This document shows positions 1 to 7,994 of a DNA stretch of 64,000 bases, in pieces. Position 1 is the first letter of the stretch. Each line of letters opens with the position of its first letter. The DNA lies in contig PBIN01000015.1 in assembly GCA_002720855.1 (NCBI GenBank), positions 496,001-560,000 of the forward strand. Reading direction: 5' to 3'. A model generated the notes under the pieces. The model saw only the letters and a program-made list of their open reading frames with translations, was not told where the DNA came from and ran no database searches. Position numbers and translations under genes: made by a program. The stretch comes from Rhodospirillaceae bacterium (lineage in GTDB: Bacteria > Pseudomonadota > Alphaproteobacteria > MPNO01 > UBA2964).

Positions 1-130
1 GATACGAATTTGGTAATAGATAAACGCCGATTTGTCGCAGACGCGGCGCTAACATAGCAGAGTAGAACACCTACGAACACCAACGCCGATCATGTGGCGT
101 TCGGCTAATTGTAAAAGGAGAAGCGGCGTA

Positions 131-829
131 ATGGAAAAACGCAGCTGGATCATATTGGGATTATGCGCATTAGGTTTAACCGCCTTGGTACTATGGCTTA
201 TAGGTGAACGGCCGGAAGCGCTAGACAATCGAGACGAGCAAATTCGACTGGTCGCACTGCTGATAATGCTGGTTTGGGTAGCTTCGGGATTTTCCTATTA
301 TGTAGGAAAAAAGTCAGGGCTGGTTTGGCTTAAATACGCCGCAGTTTGGCTTGGCCTGGGAATTTTACTGGTCGCCGGCTACAGCTTACGAGACGATTTC
401 AGCGACTTCGGATCCCGAATTGCAGCTGAGTTAATGCCGGGCCGCGCTATCGAAACCGATCCCGGAACCGTTGTAATTCGGGCGCAGTCAGATGGTCACT
501 TCCATGTGCGGGCCTTGGTGGACGGCACAAAAATACCCTTTCTCGTTGATACTGGTGCGACATCCATTGTCTTGAGTCCAGCAGCAGCCCAACGGATTGG
601 TATTGATTTGTCAAAACTCTCATTCTCTCTTCGAACCCGAACCGCAAACGGTATCGGTAGCGCGGCTCCAATTCGACTCAAGGAGATTAGGGTCGGAACA
701 ATATCTGTCCGCAACATCCAGGCACTGGTCAATCGCGCCCCAATGAACGAATCTCTTCTCGGCATCAGTTTTCTCAACCGGTTAAAACGATATGCTGTAT
801 CGGGCGCGACGTTGACACTCGTTCGGTAA
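131..829 (+). CDS. Membrane-anchored retropepsin-like aspartic protease (TIGR02281-type)
   Basis: The 232-residue protein has three hydrophobic segments near residues 5-25, 39-60 and 66-85, followed by a retropepsin-like domain with the single catalytic motif FLVDTGATS (Asp140). This matches the clan AA aspartic proteases that bacteria carry as inner-membrane proteins with a periplasmic domain. The substrate is unknown. I chose the ATG at 131 because AAAAGGAG lies 11-18 bases upstream; an in-frame ATG at 92 has no such site and sits in the loop of a small hairpin (82-101). A single catalytic Asp per chain implies a homodimer, as known for retropepsins. The cobalamin adenosyltransferase follows after 21 bases, so the two may be cotranscribed. 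Family call is good; biological role is open. Confidence 0.85.
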   Translation: MEKRSWIILGLCALGLTALVLWLIGERPEALDNRDEQIRLVALLIMLVWVASGFSYYVGKKSGLVWLKYAAVWLGLGILLVAGYSLRDDFSDFGSRIAAELMPGRAIETDPGTVVIRAQSDGHFHVRALVDGTKIPFLVDTGATSIVLSPAAAQRIGIDLSKLSFSLRTRTANGIGSAAPIRLKEIRVGTISVRNIQALVNRAPMNESLLGISFLNRLKRYAVSGATLTLVR

Positions 830-850
830 AATCACCTTCAGGGGCAAACA

Positions 851-1420
851 ATGGTCAAACTCGACAAAATCTACACGCGCGGCGGCGACAAAGGTGAAAC
901 TTCGCTAGGCGACGGTACGCGTTTGTCAAAAACCTCGCAGCGGATTGCGGCGATCGGCGATGTTGACGAAGCTAATAGCGCGATTGGTTTTGCACGCGCT
1001 GTGATTCCCAGCGATCATAGCTTGTCCGAAATTTTATCACGCGTCCAAAATGACTTGTTTGACCTTGGCGCCGATCTTGCAACCCCTGGAGTGGATACAG
1101 AAGAAGGAAAGCTGCGTATCAGCAAAAACCAGGTTACGCGACTGGAAACAGAAATTGACATGCTCAACGCCACACTGTCGCCACTGACTTCCTTTATTCT
1201 CCCCGGTGGATCGGAAGCAGCAGCGCGTATCCATCTCGCACGAGCCGTTGCCCGCCGAGCCGAACGCGCAACGATTGCCTTGGCAACCGCGGAACAGATA
1301 AATCACTTCGCTCTCCAGTATCTAAACAGGTTATCCGATCTGCTTTTTGTGGCCGCACGCACCGAGAACGAAAACGGCAAAGCCGACATTTTGTGGGTTC
1401 CAGGACTCACATCCGATTAA
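851..1420 (+). CDS. PduO-type cob(I)alamin adenosyltransferase
   Basis: This 189-residue protein transfers the adenosyl group of ATP to cob(I)alamin or a cobyrinic acid precursor, giving adenosylcobalamin for isomerases and mutases. The N-terminal ATP loop (YTRGGDKGETSLGDG, residues 8-22) and the helix with RAVARRAERA (around residues 132-141) are the PduO/MMAB hallmarks. Length is normal for the family. The ATG at 851 follows a purine-rich AGGGGC stretch at 840-845. It is 21 bases from the preceding protease gene. No cobalamin riboswitch is visible in the short spacer, and no other cobalamin gene lies in the window. Confidence in the enzyme class is high; I cannot tell salvage from de novo synthesis. 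Confidence 0.92.
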   Translation: MVKLDKIYTRGGDKGETSLGDGTRLSKTSQRIAAIGDVDEANSAIGFARAVIPSDHSLSEILSRVQNDLFDLGADLATPGVDTEEGKLRISKNQVTRLETEIDMLNATLSPLTSFILPGGSEAAARIHLARAVARRAERATIALATAEQINHFALQYLNRLSDLLFVAARTENENGKADILWVPGLTSD

Positions 1421-1553
1421 ACCAAGCGTAAGCTGCGATTGCGAAATATTATTGAATTGGCCCCCCGAATTATCCTAAATCTCAGAATGTGATCGGACCG
1501 AATCATACATTTCGGTTTTGGGGTATCGAAGATTTTCAGTCAGGACAGCAAAA

Positions 1554-1955
1554 ATGATGAAAATTTTCACGACTTTGCTTTTTGCTTTCTGTGTCACCAA
1601 CCTGTCACACGCAGGTACCGCCGAAGGCAAGAGAGCATTAAAGAACCAAAATTTCGCGGTCGCACTGAAGGAGTTAAGACCGGCAGCAGCGAAGGGCGAT
1701 CCAGAAGCTACATATTTATTAGGCGGGATGTATGGCGCTGGCTTCGGCGTTAAAAAAGACGCTAAGAAAGCTGTGGAACTTTATGGCGAAGCCGCCAATA
1801 GCGGTCATGTTGGTGCGCAGAAAGAATACGGCGCCGCGCTAGCGCTCGGAGAAGGGATAGAGAAGAACACCGATGAGGGCCTAAAGTGGCTGATGATCGC
1901 TGTGCAACAAGGTCACCAGGGTGCTCGGGACTTTGCCAAAAATTTCACCAAATAA
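1554..1955 (+). CDS. Small secreted Sel1-repeat protein
   Basis: The 133-residue product starts with a signal peptide (MMKIFTTLLFAFCVTNLSHA) and then carries about three Sel1-like helical repeats, seen in phrases such as AAKGDPEATYLLGGMYGAG and AANSGHVGAQKEYGAALALG. Sel1 repeats are protein-binding solenoids, so a periplasmic scaffold or adaptor role is likely but unproven. I start at the ATG at 1554 because it puts the signal peptide at the N-terminus; ATG 1557 is an equal alternative and an upstream in-frame start at 1518 would bury the signal. No operon partner: the next gene is convergent. It is unrelated in detail to the larger Sel1/RTX gene at 16.5-18.2 kb. Confidence 0.75.
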   Translation: MMKIFTTLLFAFCVTNLSHAGTAEGKRALKNQNFAVALKELRPAAAKGDPEATYLLGGMYGAGFGVKKDAKKAVELYGEAANSGHVGAQKEYGAALALGEGIEKNTDEGLKWLMIAVQQGHQGARDFAKNFTK

Positions 1956-2047
1956 TTTCCGCGCAACGTTATTTCCGCCGCTCGGCGTGCAGCCTTCAAA
2001 TGGCGTCAGGAATTCAAGAAAAAGTCTGGCGGTGGCAGCAAATAATT

Positions 2048-2776
2048 TTATTTGCGCGACGATAGAACGACAGACAGTAAATTTCCGGCAAGATCATTCG
2101 CGGTGTTATAATCCGCCTGCTTTGCGCGCTGTAAATATGATTTGCATGTGACAACGGATGCGCGCTCATAGCCAGCCAATTTCTCCAGAAGGCCCTCAAC
2201 CGCTCCATCAAGTTCCGCAAGCGGTACGACTTCGCTAACGAGCCCGATAGAAACCGCTCTATCGGCGTCAATCGTATCTGTTGAGTAAACCATGCCGAGC
2301 AGCGATTTCGGTGGGATGCGATCCAAATGGGCCAACATAGCCAAAGTAGGCGGCAGGTTGGCGCGCATCTCAGGCATCGCGAAACGGGAATTATCGGCAG
2401 CAATCGATACGTCGGATATGGCTGTAATGCCGCAGCCGAGCCCATTGGCTAGGCCCTGCACGCCCGTAATCACCGGCACTTCGGATTCCCGGATGGCGGA
2501 ATACACCCCCAGGATTGGTTCGATCAGGGCGTCCCGCATTTCGAGGGCCGTGGTTGGTGATCCTTCCGGCGCACCGTCTGGATCGCGCCCCTTGCAAAAA
2601 TCATCTCCTACTCCCCGCACAACCATCGCATTGATCGCAGGATCAGTCCCGGCCGTACGAATATCTTTTGCGATCTCGGTGAGCATCGGAAGTGTCAAAA
2701 GATTACCTTTTTCCGGACGCTCAAATGTTACCCGTGCAATCGCGCCATCTTGCGTTACTGAATATCCGTCGCTCAT
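2048..2776 (-). CDS. Enoyl-CoA hydratase/isomerase family protein
   Basis: The 242-residue protein is a crotonase-fold enzyme: IARVTFERPEKGNLL near the N-terminus, the oxyanion-hole region VQGLANGLGCGITAISDVSIAADNS split around residues 104-128, and the substrate-helix segment RFAMPEMRANLPP. Crotonases hydrate, isomerise or cleave acyl-CoA thioesters. It is the last gene of a seven-gene minus-strand operon and starts 21 bases after the CoA-transferase stop. The ATG at 2776 is preceded by AAAGGA. In that context it probably acts on an acyl-CoA made by the CoA-transferase. The catalytic Glu pair cannot be placed with certainty, so hydratase versus isomerase or hydrolase is open. Confidence 0.85.
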   Translation of the reverse strand: MSDGYSVTQDGAIARVTFERPEKGNLLTLPMLTEIAKDIRTAGTDPAINAMVVRGVGDDFCKGRDPDGAPEGSPTTALEMRDALIEPILGVYSAIRESEVPVITGVQGLANGLGCGITAISDVSIAADNSRFAMPEMRANLPPTLAMLAHLDRIPPKSLLGMVYSTDTIDADRAVSIGLVSEVVPLAELDGAVEGLLEKLAGYERASVVTCKSYLQRAKQADYNTANDLAGNLLSVVLSSRK

Positions 2777-2797
2777 GTCGTCATCCTTTGTAGACTT

Positions 2798-4042
2798 TTA
2801 CCTAGATTTCCGGTCACCGGCTTCGAGGATAATTCCTTGTTCGTGATATTTATCGAACTCCTCATCGCTTAAACCGAGCACCTCCCGGAATACCTTTCGA
2901 CTGTGTTCACCCAATAGAGGAGGGTAGCTATGGGGCGGGATATCCTCTCCCATAAACTTTATGGGATTCCCCGCGACACGGGCCTTGCGTTCGCCACCAC
3001 CATCGAGATCCAACACCATCTGGCGATGCACGACCTGCGTATCAGACAAGGCGTCAGCAAGGGTGTTGACTTCTCCAACCGGAACGCCCGCATCCAAAAG
3101 AGGCTGAACCCATTCTTTTGCTTCTTTGGTCGCGAACGCCTCCTCCAGAATTGGCCACAGGTGCTCACGGTTCTGGTGCCGGTGTTCATTGGTCAGAAAC
3201 CGGTCATCTTCGATAAGTTTCTGAAGACCAAGTACGTCGCACAACCCCTTCCACATGCGCTCGGTATTGGCGCAAATCACTAACTCGGTGTCGTTTGCAC
3301 CGGCAAAGGATCGGTAGGTCGGGATAGATTCATGTCCACGACCCTGACGGCCCGGCACTTCATCAGAATGCAGATAGTAGGCTGCCTGATAGGTCAACAA
3401 TGCGACCTGGCAATCGAGCATGGAAATATCAACGAACTTGCCCTTGCCGGTTTTGCGGCGTTCTTCAAGTGCCGCCAAAGATCCAATGGCGGCATACATG
3501 CCTGCCGTCAGATCCCCGATGGGCATTCCCGCACGCACCGCGGCACGGCCTACTTCGCCGGTAAGACTCATTCCGCCGGACATCGCTTGCACGATCATGT
3601 CGTAGGCAGGCCTTTCACGATATGGCCCGGTTTGCCCGAAGCCGCTAATTGACGCCCAGATCAGCCCGGGATTGCGAGTAGAAAGATCATCATATGTCAG
3701 GCCCAACCGATCGAGGACGCCCGGTCTGAAATTCTCCATTATAATGTCGCACTGCTCTGCGAGTCGTTTGACCAGCGCCAAACCCTCTGGCGCTTTCATA
3801 TCAATGACAACAGCTTCCTTGTTGCGATTAATCGACAGGTAGTAGCAGCTTTCCTCATCAACAAAATGCGGCGGTAAGGTGCGCGACCAATCGCCGGCCG
3901 GCGCTTCCAGCTTGATCACCTGCGCGCCAAGATCGGCAAAGATTTGCGTGCTGAAAGGGCCCGCGAGGAACTGTGTCAGGTCCAACAGTTTGATCCCGTT
4001 TAGCGGGCCTGGGCGAATTCTGTCTTTCGCTGTTTCCGTCAT
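2798..4042 (-). CDS. CaiB/BaiF (class III) CoA-transferase
   Basis: The 414-residue protein opens with GPLNGIKLLDLTQFLAGPFS and continues with DLGAQVIKLEAPAGDWSR, the family signature, and the catalytic-Asp region YDMIVQAMSGGMSLTG (around residues 147-162). These enzymes move CoA between acids without a covalent phosphate step. The neighbouring crotonase and thiolase suggest it activates the acid released or made by the UbiD and molybdenum enzymes of the same operon. It starts 8 bases after the molybdenum hydroxylase stop, so coupling is likely. Length is typical. The donor and acceptor acids cannot be read from sequence. Confidence 0.93.
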   Translation of the reverse strand: MTETAKDRIRPGPLNGIKLLDLTQFLAGPFSTQIFADLGAQVIKLEAPAGDWSRTLPPHFVDEESCYYLSINRNKEAVVIDMKAPEGLALVKRLAEQCDIIMENFRPGVLDRLGLTYDDLSTRNPGLIWASISGFGQTGPYRERPAYDMIVQAMSGGMSLTGEVGRAAVRAGMPIGDLTAGMYAAIGSLAALEERRKTGKGKFVDISMLDCQVALLTYQAAYYLHSDEVPGRQGRGHESIPTYRSFAGANDTELVICANTERMWKGLCDVLGLQKLIEDDRFLTNEHRHQNREHLWPILEEAFATKEAKEWVQPLLDAGVPVGEVNTLADALSDTQVVHRQMVLDLDGGGERKARVAGNPIKFMGEDIPPHSYPPLLGEHSRKVFREVLGLSDEEFDKYHEQGIILEAGDRKSR

Positions 4043-4050
4043 GCTATCGT

Positions 4051-6396
4051 TTATTCCACCGCCGGTGTTGTGCTACCCGCCTGCACTACCTCAACGATTC
4101 GCGACGGTGTTACAGGTACGTTCATCAGATCCGCACCAAAGGGCTTTAGGGCATTTTCAACAGCAGCGATGATTGAGGCCGCTGCCGGAATTGTACCACC
4201 CTCTCCGGCGCCTTTGACGCCCAGAGGATTCAAAGGCGAAGGCGATTCAACATGGATCGTTTCAGCGTCCAGCACTTCGCCCGCACCGGGGATCAAATAT
4301 TCGCCAAAGTTTGTTGTCAGCGGATTGGCGTCTTCATCAAAATGTTGTTCTTCGAATAGCGCATTGCCGATGCCGTGGGCCAAGCCGCCCTGCACCTGAC
4401 CATCAACGATGAGCGGATTGATCAAACTGCCTGAATCATGCGCGATGACGTACCGCAGAATTTCTACATGGCCAGTTTCAATATCAACCTCGACCTCAGC
4501 GACATGAGAACCGTTGCAATATGCCGATTGTTCGGGGGAAAAATAATGCGTCGCTTCGAGGCCAGGTTCGAATCCGGGTGGCATGGCAAATCCTGGTGAT
4601 CCCGCCACGGCGTGTGCGATTTCACCCAGGGTCTTGCTCATCTCGGGTACACCCCGAACGAATGCCTTCCCATCTTCCAGCTCAATATCTTCTTCTGCGG
4701 CTTCTAAAAGATAGGCTGCAACCTTCAGGGCCTTTTCCCGGACATCCATCGCCGCCAGATGAACCGATGGGCCCGCGTTGGCGGCAATCCGGCTGGCGAA
4801 TGTGCCGACGCCATGTGCTATTTTGGTGGTATCCGCAAGGTGGACCTCAACGTCTGCGATATCGACACCAAACTTTTCAGCACAAAGCTGTGCCATTGTT
4901 GTGCGATGGCCCTGCCCCTGAGGCGCAGCGCCAGTCATCAAAAATATTTTCCCGGACGGTGCAATTCGAACCGTGGCACCTTCAAAAGGACCAAGTCCGG
5001 TGCCTTCAACATAATTCCCGATACCGATACCGATATAACGGCCTTCTCCGAGTGCAGTCTTCTGCCGCTCTACAAAACCGGCATAGTCGATTTTCTCCAA
5101 AGCTTCCGACTGGCACCGGGGATAATCACCGCTATCGTAAATAACCGGTTTACCATCGCGAAAAACCAGCCCAACCTTATAGGGCATTTCCTCAGCCGGA
5201 ATCAGATTCCGGCGCCGAAGCTCAGCAGGATCAATGCCAATCTTTTCCGCTGCCTTATCCATCAACCGTTCCATGGCAAATACCGCCTGGGGACGACCAG
5301 CTCCACGTACCGGCGTCACCTGGACCTTATTGGTCAGTGCGACAATGGTTTCGAGTTTAAAGTTGGGAAGAACGTAAGGCCCGGGAACTGTGGTAGAGGC
5401 AATTAGCGGTGTCACAATACCCCAAGGCACATAAGCACCCGTATCATGGATCATCGTCCCGCGAACGCCGAGCAACTTTCCTTCAGAATCGAATGCAGCT
5501 TCAACATCCCAATACTGATCGCGCTCCTGGCTCGCCGAAAGAAAATGTTCACGGCGGTCCTCGATCCATTTTAAAGGCCGGTCCAATTTGCGTGCGATAA
5601 ACGGAACCACGGCTTCTTCCGAATAGAACATTGCCTTGGGACCAAACCCGCCACCTACTTCAGGTGCAATGACATCGATTTCGTTCTCATTCCAGTCAAG
5701 GACACCAATGATATTCCGCTTTACCTGATGCGGTGCTTGCGTTGCCGACCACAACATAGTGCGACCTTCATCATTGTCGTGGAGTGCGAGTGCACCTCGG
5801 CCTTCAATTGAATGACCACCACCACGATGATGGCGAATTGAGACCGCAACAGTATGTGCGGCGCTCGCAAAGGCAGTATCAACATCGCCATACTCGTTTA
5901 CGAAACGCGCAGAAATATTGTCTCTCGCCCCGGTGTGACTGAGGGGTGCACCGGGTTGTACGGCATCTCGCGCGTCGGAAGCGGAAGGCAAAACCTCCCA
6001 ATCGATTTCAACCGCTGCTGCGGCATCCTCCGCGATATAACGTGTATCGGCAACAACACAGGCGATGGGCTCACCCGCAAAATGCACCTCATCCTTGGCG
6101 AGAAGATACGGCATCATTGGCTGGGTTATTGCGGGATTGGGCAGTAACAGTAGGAGTTTGTTTTCCTGAATATCTTTTGGAAAATCATCCAGCGTGAAGA
6201 CACCGTGGACCCCCTCCATCGCTTCAGCCGCTGATTTATCAATTCTCGAGAACCGTGCATGCGGATACGGGCTACGGATAAAAACAGCATGCAGCGCGCC
6301 TTCGACACGAATGTCGTCCGTGAACTGGCCATTGCCAGTTAAAAGATCCGGATCCTCCAACCGCTTTACAGCGGCACCGAATAGCTTTGCTCCCAT
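4051..6396 (-). CDS. Molybdenum hydroxylase large subunit (xanthine dehydrogenase/CoxL family)
   Basis: The 781-residue protein is the molybdopterin cytosine dinucleotide-binding subunit of a xanthine oxidase-family hydroxylase: GNGQFTDDIRVEGALHAVF near the N-terminus, EVGGGFGPKAMFYSEE in the middle, and the catalytic Glu in GVKGAGEGGTI (Glu732). The active-site loop reads PVRGAGRP, like form II CoxL or aryl/aldehyde hydroxylases, and lacks the AYRCSFR loop of true CO dehydrogenase. The usual FAD and 2Fe-2S subunits are not in this window, so electron partners must come from elsewhere. It lies between the thiolase (21 bases upstream) and the CoA-transferase in an apparent operon. Hydroxylation or oxidation of an organic substrate is likely; identity unknown. 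Confidence 0.9.
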   Translation of the reverse strand: MGAKLFGAAVKRLEDPDLLTGNGQFTDDIRVEGALHAVFIRSPYPHARFSRIDKSAAEAMEGVHGVFTLDDFPKDIQENKLLLLLPNPAITQPMMPYLLAKDEVHFAGEPIACVVADTRYIAEDAAAAVEIDWEVLPSASDARDAVQPGAPLSHTGARDNISARFVNEYGDVDTAFASAAHTVAVSIRHHRGGGHSIEGRGALALHDNDEGRTMLWSATQAPHQVKRNIIGVLDWNENEIDVIAPEVGGGFGPKAMFYSEEAVVPFIARKLDRPLKWIEDRREHFLSASQERDQYWDVEAAFDSEGKLLGVRGTMIHDTGAYVPWGIVTPLIASTTVPGPYVLPNFKLETIVALTNKVQVTPVRGAGRPQAVFAMERLMDKAAEKIGIDPAELRRRNLIPAEEMPYKVGLVFRDGKPVIYDSGDYPRCQSEALEKIDYAGFVERQKTALGEGRYIGIGIGNYVEGTGLGPFEGATVRIAPSGKIFLMTGAAPQGQGHRTTMAQLCAEKFGVDIADVEVHLADTTKIAHGVGTFASRIAANAGPSVHLAAMDVREKALKVAAYLLEAAEEDIELEDGKAFVRGVPEMSKTLGEIAHAVAGSPGFAMPPGFEPGLEATHYFSPEQSAYCNGSHVAEVEVDIETGHVEILRYVIAHDSGSLINPLIVDGQVQGGLAHGIGNALFEEQHFDEDANPLTTNFGEYLIPGAGEVLDAETIHVESPSPLNPLGVKGAGEGGTIPAAASIIAAVENALKPFGADLMNVPVTPSRIVEVVQAGSTTPAVE

Positions 6397-6417
6397 GGCT
6401 TCTTCTTTCCGTTTTTT

Positions 6418-7557
6418 CTAGCGCGCAAAGAGATTGATGGAGCAGACACCATGGTCAAAACCCGACACACCACCACCAGTGCAGTGTGTCAAACCAACCT
6501 TGGCGCCTTCAACCTGCCGCTGGCCACATTGGCCACGCAGCTGGCGTACGATTTCAACGATTTGTGCAACGCCTGTCGAGCCGATGGGATGACCTTTCGA
6601 CAATAAGCCGCCACTTGGGTTGACGGGAATTTTGCCGCCAACAGAAGTTTCGCCATCTGCCAGCAATTTCGCCGCATCGCCTTTGGCGCAAAATCCGAGC
6701 GCTTCGTAATAGAGCAATTCGGCAATTGCAAACGCATCATGGACCTCGGCCAGATCAACATCTTCGGGCCCGATCCCCGCCTCCTCATAAAGCTGTTTCG
6801 CACCGCGCAACGTAATTTCAGGCGATGTCATATCGCGATAACCGGTCATGTATTTTCCGGAATTGATTTCAGAACCAATGACACGAATGGGCTCAGCCGA
6901 ATATTGTTTTGCTTTTTCGGCAGAGCAGATAACAACAGCGGCGGCACCATCGCCTGACGGACAGCAGTGAAACAGTTTTAAAGGATCGGCAACGGGGCGA
7001 GACGCGAGCACTTCTTCGCGTGTCACCTCTTTGCGGAATTGCGCGTCTTCGTTCCACACCCCATGTTTTCGTGCCTTGACCGAAACGTCAGCAATATCAT
7101 TTTCGGTAAGCCCGTATTCATGCATATAGCGTCGCGCCCGCATGGCGTAGAGCGCGGGCATAACCAGGCCGTGCGAGACTTCCCAATCTTCCTTTTCCAG
7201 CGGCAGGGTTCCGCCGCCAAATTTAGTGAGTTTTTCAACGCCAATAACCAACACCGCGTCATAGACACCGGCAGCAACGGTTATCCATGCTTCGCGGAAG
7301 GCGGTGGAACTTGATGAGCACGCATTCTCGATATTGATGATCGGCAAGCCGGTGATGCCGAGTTTTTTGAGAATGCGCTGCCCCGACATCATTCCGCCCA
7401 ACGCAGTTCCGCAATATGTCGCTTCGATATCGGTCTTTTTAATACCGGCATCTTCAACGGCCTGTTTGACAGCTGGCCATGCGATATCAGCGAGAGTTTT
7501 CTCCTGATATTTGCCAAACGGCACCATCCCGGCACCAACAATTGCTACATCGCGCAT
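6418..7557 (-). CDS. SCP2-type thiolase family protein
   Basis: The 379-residue protein has the thiolase nucleophile region NIENACSSSSTAFREA (Cys near residue 80), the His motif NPSGGLLSKGHPIGSTG and a C-terminal LTHCTGGG. It belongs to the SCP2/lipid-transfer thiolases that pair with DUF35 proteins. Its ATG shares one base with the stop codon of the upstream DUF35 gene (TGATG), a common arrangement for obligate partners. Known pairs work as acyl-CoA thiolases, aldolase-like lyases or polyketide-type ketosynthases. In this operon a retro-Claisen or retro-aldol cleavage of a CoA ester fits best, but this is inference. Confidence 0.9.
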   Translation of the reverse strand: MRDVAIVGAGMVPFGKYQEKTLADIAWPAVKQAVEDAGIKKTDIEATYCGTALGGMMSGQRILKKLGITGLPIINIENACSSSSTAFREAWITVAAGVYDAVLVIGVEKLTKFGGGTLPLEKEDWEVSHGLVMPALYAMRARRYMHEYGLTENDIADVSVKARKHGVWNEDAQFRKEVTREEVLASRPVADPLKLFHCCPSGDGAAAVVICSAEKAKQYSAEPIRVIGSEINSGKYMTGYRDMTSPEITLRGAKQLYEEAGIGPEDVDLAEVHDAFAIAELLYYEALGFCAKGDAAKLLADGETSVGGKIPVNPSGGLLSKGHPIGSTGVAQIVEIVRQLRGQCGQRQVEGAKVGLTHCTGGGVSGFDHGVCSINLFAR

Positions 7558-7982
7558 CAGCTGTCTCCCTTTGTAACAGGGGTGAAAGCATAACTTTCAA
7601 TAGCGGTGCCACTCTCATCACTGCCAAGCACCGCGATACGTGCTTCGACGGGCATTTCCATTTCAAGAGCTTCTGGATCCGCATCGACGATGTGGGCAAA
7701 AACCCGAACTTCCTCCGGTAAATCGACATAGGCCGCGATAAATGGCAAATCCCAGCCTTTTGGCGCTGCATGAACGACGGACCATGAATAGAGTTTTCCT
7801 TGAGCGCTTAGCTTTCGGGAAGAGAGGTTCTCCGACATACATTGAGGGCAAACATCTGTCGGCGGAAAAACGTTTTTGCCGCATTCACCGCATTCCGATC
7901 CAACCAGCTGAACCGTTCCATCGGCAGCCCGGGAAACTGCATCTCCGGCAAGGTTTAAGGCTTCTTGTAGTTCTTCGCTCAT
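7557..7982 (-). CDS. DUF35 Zn-ribbon/OB-fold partner of the thiolase
   Basis: The 141-residue protein shows a four-Cys ribbon, CGECGKNVFPPTDVCPQC (around residues 31-48), followed by an OB-fold segment (GKLYSWSVVHAAP and on). This is the ChsH2/DUF35 architecture, a CoA-ester-binding partner that forms heteromers with SCP2-type thiolases. The direct overlap with the thiolase gene supports a stable complex. It starts 12 bases after the UbiD stop. All four ribbon cysteines are present. I see no catalytic residue of its own; it probably binds the acyl-CoA for the thiolase. Confidence 0.88.
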   Translation of the reverse strand: MSEELQEALNLAGDAVSRAADGTVQLVGSECGECGKNVFPPTDVCPQCMSENLSSRKLSAQGKLYSWSVVHAAPKGWDLPFIAAYVDLPEEVRVFAHIVDADPEALEMEMPVEARIAVLGSDESGTAIESYAFTPVTKGDS

Positions 7983-7994
7983 TCGCTATCTCTA

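Noticed and set aside
655-662. ops core CGGTAGCG inside the first gene
   Set aside because: Only the 8-base core matches, it is within a coding region, and no polysaccharide operon follows.
4521-5406. Two plus-strand open frames of about 210 codons opposite the molybdenum hydroxylase gene
   Set aside because: They are antisense shadows with biased composition and no ribosome sites; the minus-strand protein carries all conserved motifs.
4051-6396. Carbon monoxide dehydrogenase (coxL)
   Set aside because: The active-site loop reads PVRGAGRP, not AYRCSFR, and coxM and coxS are absent.
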